From JBBPYR01 sp038199755 (lineage in GTDB: Bacteria; Chloroflexota; Ktedonobacteria; Ktedonobacterales; Ktedonobacteraceae): a stretch of 16,189 nt of DNA. Shown here piece after piece: positions 5,907 through 11,569 of this stretch (its first letter is position 1; the number at the start of each line of letters is the position of its first letter). The notes under the pieces are model-generated. The model was not told where the DNA came from and searched no databases. It was given only the letters and a program-made list of their open reading frames with translations. Location of the stretch: the NCBI GenBank assembly GCA_038199755.1, contig JBBPYR010000010.1:1-16189 (forward strand), written 5' to 3'. Made by a program: the position numbers and the translations under genes.

Positions 5907-8408
5907 TTACTGTTGTAAGCCGCTTACGACGCGGGCATATTTCTCGGCGAGGGCTTGTGCTTGCTCGTTCGAAACAGACTCGGCGAAGATGTGGAAGAGG
6001 GGGCTGTCCGCATCGGGCAGCACAAGTACCCATTCCTTGCCTAGATCAATCTTGATACCGTCAATTGGCTTGGCACGGCGTTCGCGATATTGTTCACTCA
6101 GGATACGCATCACCTTGCCCTTGTTCTCCCAGGCACAACTGACGTGGGCAGTGCTCATGTAGTACGATGGCAGATCATCGACGACCTCAGAGAGTTTCAT
6201 CTGGAATGTTGCCAGCAATTCGAGCAACTTGGCAGTTGCCAACATGCCATCAAAGGCAGGTTGCAGGGCAGGCAAGACAAAACCGCCGCGACCATCACCC
6301 ACAAGCACAATGCCTTCACGTCCTGCCGCGGTCATGAGCGCATGGGGCAACACCTTCGTATGCTGAATATGGCCATCATATTGCTTGGCGATGTGCTGTA
6401 ACGCGCTGGGAGCGGTCACAGGAGCGGCCACGATGCCATTGCGGTTCTGGCGCAAAATGAGACTGGTCATTACGGCCAGCATTTTAATGCCATCGAGAAT
6501 GCGGCCACGATCATCAACCACCGAGATGCGCTCACCACTGGGGTCAAAACGAATACCCAGATCAGCATTGAGAGCGGAACTGATGGTTGCCAGACGCTGC
6601 ATTTCCCTGCCAATCTCATCACGTGAGCGTGAAGGGGCAATCTCGTCTGTACCAGCATTAAGCACCACGACATCACAACCCAGACGTTTGAAGATGCCAG
6701 GGAGCATTTCAGAGGCACTGCCATGTGCATAGTCAACCACGATTTGGAATTTGCGGCGACGGACGACGCCGTGATCGATGACCTTCTTGAAGCCCTCTAG
6801 ATAGGGACCAGTGACATCGTTTTCTTCCAGCACCTCAATCGCACCAATATCATCGAGATAGACACGACGGAAGTCTTCACGGAAGAAAAGATTCTCGATT
6901 TTACGCTCGGTTGTCTTGTTGATGTCCAGGCCATTTTGATCGAAGAATTTGATATCGATGACGCGCTGATCAAACGGTGATACCTGGACATGCACACCAC
7001 CGACGGCGTGGGTATTGCGAATGAAATAGCGTGCGACAGGTAGAGGCACCTGGTTGATGTCATCAACGTTAATGCCAGCCGAAGGCAAACCAGCTACAAT
7101 GCCGCGCTTAATCATACGCGAAGTGCGATGAGAGTCGCGGTTAATACCAATCTTTGCACCCTTGGGAAGGATGGCACCATAGGCGGCACCCAATTTGGTC
7201 GCGAACTCTGGAGTGAGATCGACATTGACCAGTCCACTGACGCCAAAGCGACTGAACAGGCCACGACGCCCCTGTGAGCCCCAGATAATACTGGTATTGA
7301 TAACGGCCCCAGCCTCAATTTCCTTGTCAGGCCAAATTTTGACATTAGGCTGAATGATTGCACCTTCCTGGATAATTGAGTTGTCGCCAATGACCGAGCC
7401 CTCGAACATCACAGCCTTGCTTTTGATGCTCGTAGAGGAACCAACGATGGCACCACGCAACTCAGCGCGTTCGCCAATGTAGGAATTGTTCCATACACAA
7501 CTGCGGTCAACCTGAGCGCGTTCGTCAATGATGGTATAGTGACCGATGGTACTTGGGCCGTGAATAATGGCACCGGCACGTACTTTACAATCATGGCCGA
7601 GGTAGAGAGGACCAAATAATTGAGCGTCCTCAGAGATATCTACACCTTCTTCACACCAGATGTTGCTACCGATGTTCTTGGCAGGAATCTCGACTTCTAC
7701 GTGTCCGAGTAAGACATCGGCATTCGCCCGCATGTATTCGCTCAAATTTCCAACATCACACCAGTAGCCGCTGGAAGCGACATAACCGTAAATAGGATCG
7801 CCCTTCTTCAACATCATGGGAAACAATTCCTGGCTAAAGTCGAACTGCTTACTCTTCTCGAAGTAGGAGAAGATTTGCGGATCGAGCATGTAAATACCGG
7901 TATTGATGGTGTCGCTAAACACTTCGCCCCAGCTGGGTTTTTCCAGAAATTGCGAGATATGTCCATCTTCGTTGGTGATGATGACACCATACTCAAGAGG
8001 ATTATGTACATGAGCAAGCAGTAACGTTGCCAGGGATTTCTTTTCCTGGTGATAATTGATAAGGTCAGTTAAATTATAGTCAGTGAGCGCATCACCGCTG
8101 ATAACAAGAAAAGGTTCTGTAAGCTGTTCTTCGGCGTTCTTGACGCTGCCAGCCGTCCCTAATGGCACATCTTCACGCGAATAGGTAATATGCATACCGA
8201 GCTGAGAGCCATTACCGAAATAGTCTTCGATATTGCTTGCCAGGTATTGTACCGTCACCACAACTTCTGTGATGCCATGACGTTTCAATAAGTTCAAGAT
8301 GTGTTCCATCACAGGCTTGCCTGCAATAGGAACCATTGGCTTAGGGCGTCGAATCGTTAATGGTCGCAGCCTCGACCCCTCTCCTCCTGCCATGACAACC
8401 GCTTTCAT
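5907..8408 (-). CDS. Mannose-1-phosphate guanylyltransferase fused to a phosphomannomutase-like domain
   Basis: An 833-residue protein with three parts. Residues 1-235 form a nucleotidyltransferase: GGEGSRLRPLT (8-18), RPKPMVPIAGKP (21-32), PLGTAGSVKNA and the GDAL metal-site region (105-108). About residues 250-375 are hexapeptide repeats forming a left-handed beta helix. From about 385 to the end is a phosphohexomutase-like region. The N-terminal half should make GDP-mannose (or another NDP-sugar) for cell-surface glycans. The mutase loops are atypical: the phosphoserine loop reads HVQVSPFD (473-480), the metal loop DPSGER (622-627) instead of DxDxDR, the sugar loop GDGRGGF (704-710) instead of GExSGH, and the phosphate loop LPDADSP (797-803) instead of RxSGTEP. 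Long fusions of this kind are known in cyanobacteria and Chloroflexota. CGGAGG five bases upstream supports the start. Confidence 0.82.
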   Translation of the reverse strand: MKAVVMAGGEGSRLRPLTIRRPKPMVPIAGKPVMEHILNLLKRHGITEVVVTVQYLASNIEDYFGNGSQLGMHITYSREDVPLGTAGSVKNAEEQLTEPFLVISGDALTDYNLTDLINYHQEKKSLATLLLAHVHNPLEYGVIITNEDGHISQFLEKPSWGEVFSDTINTGIYMLDPQIFSYFEKSKQFDFSQELFPMMLKKGDPIYGYVASSGYWCDVGNLSEYMRANADVLLGHVEVEIPAKNIGSNIWCEEGVDISEDAQLFGPLYLGHDCKVRAGAIIHGPSTIGHYTIIDERAQVDRSCVWNNSYIGERAELRGAIVGSSTSIKSKAVMFEGSVIGDNSIIQEGAIIQPNVKIWPDKEIEAGAVINTSIIWGSQGRRGLFSRFGVSGLVNVDLTPEFATKLGAAYGAILPKGAKIGINRDSHRTSRMIKRGIVAGLPSAGINVDDINQVPLPVARYFIRNTHAVGGVHVQVSPFDQRVIDIKFFDQNGLDINKTTERKIENLFFREDFRRVYLDDIGAIEVLEENDVTGPYLEGFKKVIDHGVVRRRKFQIVVDYAHGSASEMLPGIFKRLGCDVVVLNAGTDEIAPSRSRDEIGREMQRLATISSALNADLGIRFDPSGERISVVDDRGRILDGIKMLAVMTSLILRQNRNGIVAAPVTAPSALQHIAKQYDGHIQHTKVLPHALMTAAGREGIVLVGDGRGGFVLPALQPAFDGMLATAKLLELLATFQMKLSEVVDDLPSYYMSTAHVSCAWENKGKVMRILSEQYRERRAKPIDGIKIDLGKEWVLVLPDADSPLFHIFAESVSNEQAQALAEKYARVVSGLQQ

Positions 8409-8438
8409 AGAGGCCTCCGTTCACACATGAGCGACACT

Positions 8439-8461
8439 ACCTAGCAACAACTAAGCTAGGT
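8439..8461 (-). promoter_or_regulatory. Leader hairpin before the guanylyltransferase gene
   Basis: A perfect 7-base inverted repeat, ACCTAGC (8439-8445) and GCTAGGT (8455-8461), with a 9-base loop lies about 20 bases before the ribosome site of the minus-strand gene. A candidate minus-strand promoter lies just upstream: -10 TACAAT at 8486-8481, with a weak -35 TTGTAT at 8507-8502 and 15-base spacing. The hairpin would sit in the 5' leader of the transcript and could affect translation. No known riboswitch was recognised. Confidence 0.4.
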
Positions 8462-8599
8462 CACTCGTCTTTTCATTTCAATTGTAGCCCAATTATGTTA
8501 AATACAAGGACGACGTAGCAATGCCACGCCGTCCAATCTCAGATCCACTATTATTATTGTACAACACACTCTCAAAAGGTAGCAAGTCAAAAGAGGGGC

Positions 8600-8616
8600 A
8601 GGAGAAACTTTCTCCT
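8600..8616 (-). terminator. Possible weak terminator after the small minus-strand gene
   Basis: AGGAGAAA (8600-8607) and TTTCTCCT (8609-8616) form a perfect inverted repeat, giving a 7-base-pair stem with a 3-base loop. On the minus strand it is followed by GCCCCTCTTTTG, a poor T-tract. It lies about 30 bases after the stop of the 62-codon gene. Some readthrough into the guanylyltransferase gene is likely if it works at all. Confidence 0.35.
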
Positions 8617-8647
8617 CGCACCCTGATTAAACTTCCTGCCGCTCACA

Positions 8648-8836
8648 TTACCACTCACTTAAACGACCGTTTTCTACTAGCCAGCGAATAAAACGGTGAT
8701 AATTCGTTTCTTCTCTCGCACAGCGCTCTTCGTACTCTTCTTGAAGTCGAATGAGTTTCTGAGCTTCCTCTACCGTAAAACCCTCATCCAGGAGGGCATC
8801 AATAAGCAGGTCGATAAATTGCTCCTGTTGCTGCAT
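8648..8836 (-). CDS. Small acidic helical protein of unknown function (62 aa)
   Basis: I do not recognise this protein. It begins MQQQEQFIDLLIDALLDEGF, continues with TVEEAQKLIRLQEEYEERCAREE and ends NYHRFIRWLVENGRLSEW. It looks fully alpha-helical, acidic, with hydrophobic residues at helical spacing, no signal peptide, and one cysteine. It is judged real because a strong ribosome site GGAGG (8850-8846) lies nine bases before ATG 8836; a TTG six bases upstream is too close to it. A predicted promoter far upstream (TTGGCA at 9093-9088, 18 bases, TATACT at 9069-9064) would give it a leader of about 220 bases. It is about 240 bases upstream of the guanylyltransferase gene on the same strand, so partial co-transcription is possible. 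The helical character would suit a small regulator or adaptor, but that is a guess. Confidence 0.6.
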   Translation of the reverse strand: MQQQEQFIDLLIDALLDEGFTVEEAQKLIRLQEEYEERCAREETNYHRFIRWLVENGRLSEW

Positions 8837-8913
8837 GTGCAAAGTCCTCCTTCTCGTAGCTTCTTAATTTGTTTAAATGCAAACGATGGTTAAGAAACAA
8901 CGAAAACACAAAT

Positions 8914-8937
8914 AGAGGCTTGAGATATCTCGCCTCT
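8914..8937 (-). promoter_or_regulatory. Attenuator-like hairpin in the leader of the small minus-strand gene
   Basis: AGAGGC (8914-8919) pairs with GCCTCT (8932-8937), and the enclosed palindrome GAGATATCTC (8922-8931) can extend the stem. On the minus strand it is followed by ATTTGTGTTTTCG, a moderate T-rich stretch. It could end transcription early before the 62-codon gene. On the plus strand GCTCGGTTTTCC follows, which is weaker. Confidence 0.4.
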
Positions 8938-9063
8938 GCTCGGTTTTCCTGGCTAACAAGCGTTGACAGCACAACAATGTGGAGAAAGAGAGTAGCGGGT
9001 ACTTACTCTGTACACTCAATGAACGAAATCCTTGAGCCTACCCTCTTGTAGGTTACTAATAAT

Positions 9064-9093
9064 AGTATAGCGCATAATGGTATCTTTTGCCAA
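9064..9093 (-). promoter_or_regulatory. Candidate promoter for the small minus-strand gene
   Basis: Read on the minus strand, TTGGCA (9093-9088) is followed after 18 bases by TATACT (9069-9064). Transcription would begin near 9057 and run toward the 62-codon gene through a leader with a CCTAC/GTAGG hairpin (9037-9052) close to its 5' end. On the plus strand the overlapping TTGCCA (9087-9092) and the extended -10 TGATACGAT (9109-9117) form a weaker promoter candidate of opposite direction with 19-base spacing. Confidence 0.45.
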
Positions 9094-9136
9094 GGTCAAG
9101 CCCTAAATTGATACGATATACGCAAAGAAAAGCGGA

Positions 9137-9219
9137 AAAGTCCTGTGCCTTTCGGACAAGATCGGCAAAGATAGCACGAAAAGGCAAGTTGTTTGGCAAA
9201 TCAACTCCACGAGGACTTT
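9137..9219 (+). ncRNA. Candidate three-way-junction RNA structure
   Basis: Three nested pairings are compatible with one branched fold. P1 is AAAGTCCT (9137-9144) with AGGACTTT (9212-9219), 8 pairs. P2 is TGCCTTT (9146-9152) with AAAGGCA (9180-9186), 7 pairs. P3 is AGTTGTTT (9187-9194) with AAA-T-CAACT (9198-9206). Only one base separates P1 from P2 and none separates P2 from P3. It matches no riboswitch class I could recall. Orientation is uncertain since the pairing works on both strands. Confidence 0.3.
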
Positions 9220-9324
9220 GAGCGATGAGTATGTTGTTCGTTCGTCTTCGTAACTATCGCCTACTCATAGTGTAATGTGTACACCGACATACGTCAACCC
9301 ATAGCAGAGATGGCGAACGCTGTT

Positions 9325-9366
9325 CTTCACAGCATTGTGAAGACCTATTCACAATATTTTCACAAT
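9325..9366. promoter_or_regulatory. Cluster of TTCACA half-sites (candidate operator)
   Basis: Four TTCACA cores lie within 42 bases: forward at 9326-9331, reverse (TGTGAA) at 9336-9341, forward at 9348-9353 and forward at 9359-9364, spaced about 10-12 bases. They form two overlapping palindromes: CTTCACA-GCAT-TGTGAAG (9325-9342) and ATTGTGAA-N6-TTCACAAT (9334-9355). A further direct copy TTCACAAT ends at 9366. The cluster is about 80 bases upstream of the -35 box at 9448. Confidence 0.45.
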
Positions 9367-9447
9367 CATGAATAAAGCTTCATTGGCTTGAGATGCGCCA
9401 TGAGCAAAAGTAGGTATGGTCTTTCTAAACGAATTTTAAGGAAAGCC

Positions 9448-9476
9448 TTGACAATGGGCCGTAGAACGGTTACAAT
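9448..9476 (+). promoter_or_regulatory. Consensus sigma-A promoter of an isolated small transcript
   Basis: TTGACA (9448-9453) is perfect and TACAAT (9471-9476) is one change from consensus, with the ideal 17-base spacing. Transcription should begin near 9483. This is the strongest promoter in the window by match to consensus. Confidence 0.75.
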
Positions 9477-9503
9477 ACAACCATCGAAAGGAGGTGGTGT
9501 GTA

Positions 9504-9578
9504 ATGGATCAATGTAGTCGCTGCACAGGCAGCACTGTAGATACCCACACCTTCCAGACGAGAGGGGTTAGAATTTAA
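9504..9578 (+). CDS. 24-residue peptide with a CxxC motif
   Basis: The sequence MDQCSRCTGSTV followed by DTHTFQTRGVRI is preceded by AAAGGAGGT (9487-9495) eight bases upstream, a nearly perfect Shine-Dalgarno, and by a consensus promoter only about 20 bases before the start. The Cys4-Ser-Arg-Cys7 pair could bind metal or react with thiols. The last codons and the stop lie in a strong RNA hairpin. No family is recognised. It may be a leader peptide that senses a condition through ribosome stalling, a small protein in its own right, or a chance frame behind a purine-rich RNA end. Confidence 0.45.
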   Translation: MDQCSRCTGSTVDTHTFQTRGVRI

Positions 9579-9671
9579 CCCATATCTCGTTATCCTGGCT
9601 ACTAAGCTTGGTGAGGGTTGAAACAAATCGCACTGGTAGGTGGACGTTCTACTTACTGTCTGTGCAGCAAA

Positions 9672-9713
9672 CCCAGAGCGAAGGAAAAAATAAGCCCTAG
9701 CTCTGGGGTTTTT
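9672..9713 (+). terminator. Intrinsic terminator of the small transcript
   Basis: CCCAGAGC (9672-9679) pairs with GCTCTGGG (9700-9707); with one bulged G the stem extends through AAA/TTT. A 20-base A-rich loop and a run of five T (9709-9713) complete a typical intrinsic terminator. It lies about 150 bases before birA, so birA needs its own promoter or readthrough. Confidence 0.75.
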
Positions 9714-9724
9714 ATACCGCTCTC

Positions 9725-9820
9725 TAGCTCAACCATGAGGCCTATTTTGAGCTAATGCACCTCCGCCCAGTCTATTTTCTTATATCACACATCACATCAC
9801 TAAAGAAAAGGGCTTTTCTT
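9725..9820. repeat. Two inverted repeats upstream of birA
   Basis: TAGCTCAA (9725-9732) and TTGAGCTA (9747-9754) are perfect 8-base arms around a 14-base centre containing AGGCCT. AAGAAAAG (9803-9810) and CTTTTCTT (9813-9820) are perfect 8-base arms with a 2-base centre, more like a DNA-binding palindrome than a hairpin. Both lie between the small-transcript terminator and the birA promoter. Confidence 0.4.
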
Positions 9821-9837
9821 CATCGGTCGGGTTTGGT

Positions 9838-9846
9838 TGTTACACT
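9838..9846 (+). promoter_or_regulatory. Extended -10 promoter element for birA
   Basis: TGTTACACT is an extended -10 box. Transcription would start near 9853, only about 9-15 bases before the possible GTG starts, so the mRNA would have a very short leader. There is no convincing -35. Confidence 0.45.
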
Positions 9847-9861
9847 ACGGGAAAGTGGTAA

Positions 9862-10770
9862 GTGGTCGTGAACAAGACCGAAAGACAGCAAGAACCAGAG
9901 CAACTCGATTGTCACATACTACAAAAGCAACTCGGCACTCAACTTTTTGGCAGAGCAGACCGCATGGTCTATTTACCTATTGTTAACTCAACCAATACTA
10001 TCGCAATGCAACTGGCTCGGCAGGATGCTGAGGAAGGCATTGTCATTCTCACAGATAGTCAGACAGCAGGGAAAGGCAGGCAAGGACGTAGCTGGATAGA
10101 TGTAAGTGGATGTAATGCCATAATATCACTGATTCTACACCCGACATTCCCACTTCATCTGCTCATAATGATCGCATCATTAGGGGTTGTTGATGCTATC
10201 GCAGAGTGTTGTCAGATAGCAGCAAGCATCAAATGGCCAAATGATGTTCTTATTCAAAATCGTAAAGTTGCTGGTATTTTAATCGAGACGAGTCATAACA
10301 AAGCGGGCCAACTAGTCGCCGTGGTAGGAATTGGGGTGAATGTGAATGTAGGGAGACCTAGTGAAAGTAGTGCAGAAGCCGTATTACTCTCCGAGTTGGC
10401 AACCAATCTAGAAAGTGTAAGTGGACGCAAAATAAAGCGCGAAACATTTATCGCAGCCCTCTTGCGCCACATCGAAGCATCCTATTTCGCACTACAGAGC
10501 GAGGCAAAGCATCCTATGAAGCAAGCCGTCTCTCATAGCGGTGCTGAGTCGCCCACTCTCCTGCTAGGAGAGCGCTGGCGTAGTCGCCTATCAACACTTG
10601 GACGCAGTGTCCAGGTCAGGCAGGGAGATACCATCCTATATGGTATCGCAGAGGATGTGAATGACAATGGAGAACTGTTACTTCGGCGTCATTCTGGTGA
10701 ACAGGTCAGTATCACTTGGGGAGATGTTTGGCAATCTGAGCAGTCCGGGCAGCCTGGGCCACCTGAATAA
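9862..10770 (+). CDS. birA: Biotin--[acetyl-CoA-carboxylase] ligase, monofunctional
   Basis: A 302-residue biotin protein ligase that makes biotinyl-AMP and attaches biotin to the lysine of carboxylase carrier domains. Motifs in order: STNTIA (43-48), the nucleotide/biotin loop GKGRQGRSW (70-78), KWPNDVLI (124-131), KVAGILIE (135-142) and GIGVNVN (156-162). The small C-terminal domain (GERWRSRLSTLGRSV onward) is also present. There is no N-terminal winged helix, so it should not be a repressor like E. coli BirA. Residues 163-235 include a longer, less conserved insert. The start is unsure: GTG 9862 and GTG 9868 are both possible, with GGGAAAG (9849-9855) as a modest ribosome site favouring 9862. 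It is followed by greA after 91 bases on the same strand. Confidence 0.88.
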   Translation: MVVNKTERQQEPEQLDCHILQKQLGTQLFGRADRMVYLPIVNSTNTIAMQLARQDAEEGIVILTDSQTAGKGRQGRSWIDVSGCNAIISLILHPTFPLHLLIMIASLGVVDAIAECCQIAASIKWPNDVLIQNRKVAGILIETSHNKAGQLVAVVGIGVNVNVGRPSESSAEAVLLSELATNLESVSGRKIKRETFIAALLRHIEASYFALQSEAKHPMKQAVSHSGAESPTLLLGERWRSRLSTLGRSVQVRQGDTILYGIAEDVNDNGELLLRRHSGEQVSITWGDVWQSEQSGQPGPPE

Positions 10771-10820
10771 CTGCTTTAGAAACAAGACTCCCTTACAGAA
10801 ACTGACGTGGAGAATAGACG

Positions 10821-10837
10821 GTAGGAAACACTCCTAC
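10821..10837 (+). promoter_or_regulatory. Hairpin just before the greA ribosome site
   Basis: GTAGGA (10821-10826) and TCCTAC (10832-10837) form a 6-base stem with a 5-base loop. The greA Shine-Dalgarno AGAGGTGA (10845-10852) follows eight bases later. There is no T-run, so it is probably not a terminator. It may simply insulate or tune greA translation in a birA-greA mRNA. Confidence 0.3.
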
Positions 10838-10861
10838 TTGTCACAGAGGTGAAACAGAACT

Positions 10862-11323
10862 ATGAGTATTCAAAGCGATTTCCTTACTGAAAACGGTCGA
10901 CTTCAGGCTCTCAGTCAATTGGATTTTCTGCGGACAGTGAAACGTGCCGAGATTGCCCAATATTTGCATGATGCGAAAGAATCAGGCGACGTGATAGATA
11001 ACGCCGCCTACGAGGATGCCAAGAGCGAGCAGTTTCGCCTGGAACAGCGCATCCACGAATTGGAGCAGTTACTGGCCCGTGCCAAGCCAGCTCCCAAAGT
11101 AGAAGGGGTTGTCTCCCTCGGCTCTCAGGTTCACCTGTGTACAGATGATGAGCGCCAGTATCACTACATGCTGGTTGGCGCGTTTGAAGCCAAACCGAGT
11201 GAAGGGCGTATTTCCAATGAATCCCCTGTTGGTAAGGCACTGCTGGGCCACAAGGAAGGCGATCTGGTGATTGTCTCAACGCCCAGCGGAGTGAAGGAAT
11301 ACACAATTCTTTCTATCAGATAG
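10862..11323 (+). CDS. greA: GreA-family transcript cleavage factor with altered tip
   Basis: A 153-residue protein with GreA architecture: an N-terminal antiparallel coiled coil (about 1-75) that enters the RNA polymerase secondary channel, and a C-terminal FKBP-like globular domain (about 80-153) including ISNESPVGKALLGHKEGD. GreA rescues backtracked polymerase by stimulating RNA cleavage, using an Asp and a Glu in GDLxENAEY at the coil tip. Here the tip reads GDVIDNAAY (42-50): Asp43 is kept, the Glu is replaced by Asp46, and the second Glu by Ala. Acidic charge is retained, so activity may persist or be changed. AGAGGTGA lies nine bases upstream. It may be co-transcribed with birA and ends at a strong terminator. 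Confidence 0.87.
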   Translation: MSIQSDFLTENGRLQALSQLDFLRTVKRAEIAQYLHDAKESGDVIDNAAYEDAKSEQFRLEQRIHELEQLLARAKPAPKVEGVVSLGSQVHLCTDDERQYHYMLVGAFEAKPSEGRISNESPVGKALLGHKEGDLVIVSTPSGVKEYTILSIR

Positions 11324-11365
11324 GAACACCCCACAGCACACCCACACTCACCAAACCAGATTGAC

Positions 11366-11403
11366 CGACCTGCGGCCCCTGCGAAGGCCACAGGTCGTTT
11401 TTT
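11366..11403 (+). terminator. Intrinsic terminator after greA
   Basis: CGACCTGCGGCC (11366-11377) pairs with GGCCACAGGTCG (11386-11397), 11 of 12 bases matching, with an 8-base loop and six T directly after (11398-11403). This is a textbook rho-independent terminator, 43 bases past the greA stop. Confidence 0.92.
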
Positions 11404-11454
11404 GTTTGCAGATAAGACATTTTGACGAGTAATCTATCCATCTACGAAAAACAA

Positions 11455-11463
11455 TGTTACAAT
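11455..11463 (+). promoter_or_regulatory. Extended -10 promoter element for lysS
   Basis: TGTTACAAT is an extended -10 box. TTGACG at 11422-11427 is too far upstream (30 bases) to be its -35. Transcription from about 11470 would give lysS a leader of roughly 100 bases. Confidence 0.5.
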
Positions 11464-11473
11464 AGGCGACGCG

Positions 11474-11551
11474 AGGTGCTACAACACGATATAGAAGCAT
11501 GCGATGGCTTTTTCTCTGATCGACATGCTGACCCGGCACCTGTTGTTGTAG
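11474..11551 (+). promoter_or_regulatory. Structured lysS leader
   Basis: A central hairpin pairs AGCATG-CGAT (11496-11505) with ATCG-a-CATGCT (11519-11529), ten pairs with one bulge. Flanking arms give two further pairings: AGGTGC (11474-11479) with GCACCT (11536-11541), and CTACAACA (11479-11486) with TGTTGTAG (11544-11551). They share base 11479 and cross in pseudoknot order, so they could alternate or form a pseudoknot. No T-box consensus is seen. The structure ends just before the lysS ribosome site. Confidence 0.4.
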
Positions 11552-11569
11552 GGAAAAAGAGGGACATGC

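Larger units (their letters stand above)
9483..9715 (+). ncRNA. Predicted structured ~230-base transcript with its own promoter and terminator
   Basis: The transcript is bounded by the promoter at 9448-9476 and a terminator at 9672-9713. Within it, CTGCACAGGCAG (9521-9532) can pair over its whole length with CTGTCTGTGCAG (9656-9667), 12 pairs including one G-U. In register inside this stem are GTAG/CTAC (9537-9540 with 9649-9652) and CCAC/GTGG (9545-9548 with 9640-9643). A separate hairpin, ACGAGA/TCTCGT (9558-9563, 9585-9590) enclosing GGGTTA/TAACCC (9565-9570, 9576-9581), covers the stop codon of a 24-codon peptide. GGTGTG (9496-9501), next to the ribosome site, can instead pair with CACACC (9546-9551), giving an alternative fold. 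It is not a tRNA, tmRNA, SRP RNA or RNase P RNA by motif. It could be a regulatory RNA, a leader or a small-protein mRNA. Confidence 0.5.
8843..9861. other. One-kilobase non-coding, signal-rich gap
   Basis: No convincing ordinary protein gene lies here. The longest open frames (8869-9051 on +, 9366-9626 on -) lack ribosome sites and run across strong hairpins or a promoter. What is present, in order: the leader of the small minus-strand gene with two hairpins, face-to-face promoter candidates near 9064-9117, a possible branched RNA at 9137-9219, a further 7-base inverted repeat (9225-9231 with 9262-9268), TTCACA half-sites at 9325-9366, an isolated transcription unit at 9448-9715, and two inverted repeats before birA. 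These are listed separately. Confidence 0.6.

Noticed and set aside
8869..9051. Plus-strand 60-codon open frame
   Set aside because: No ribosome site, odd composition, and it crosses the hairpin and leader region of the minus-strand gene.
9137..9270. Hammerhead ribozyme
   Set aside because: GCGATGAG near 9222 and a GAAA near 9178 resemble core parts, but CTGATGA is not matched and the stems are not in the required order.
9334..9355. Rex or CRP binding site
   Set aside because: The arms fit, but the spacers are 6 bases (Rex needs 4) and 8 bases (CRP needs 6).
9366..9626. Minus-strand 86-codon open frame
   Set aside because: It begins at TTG without a ribosome site and runs antisense through a consensus promoter and a structured transcript.
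9483..9715. T-box leader for the downstream gene
   Set aside because: GGTAGGTGG at 9635-9643 is only loosely like the T-box sequence, the full consensus is absent, and the downstream gene is a biotin ligase.
9618..9756. Second small frame starting TTG 9618 with a CLC motif
   Set aside because: It reads through the intrinsic terminator and has only a badly spaced purine stretch upstream.
11422..11463. TTGACG as the -35 of the lysS promoter
   Set aside because: The gap to TACAAT is 30 bases, far beyond the usable 16-19.
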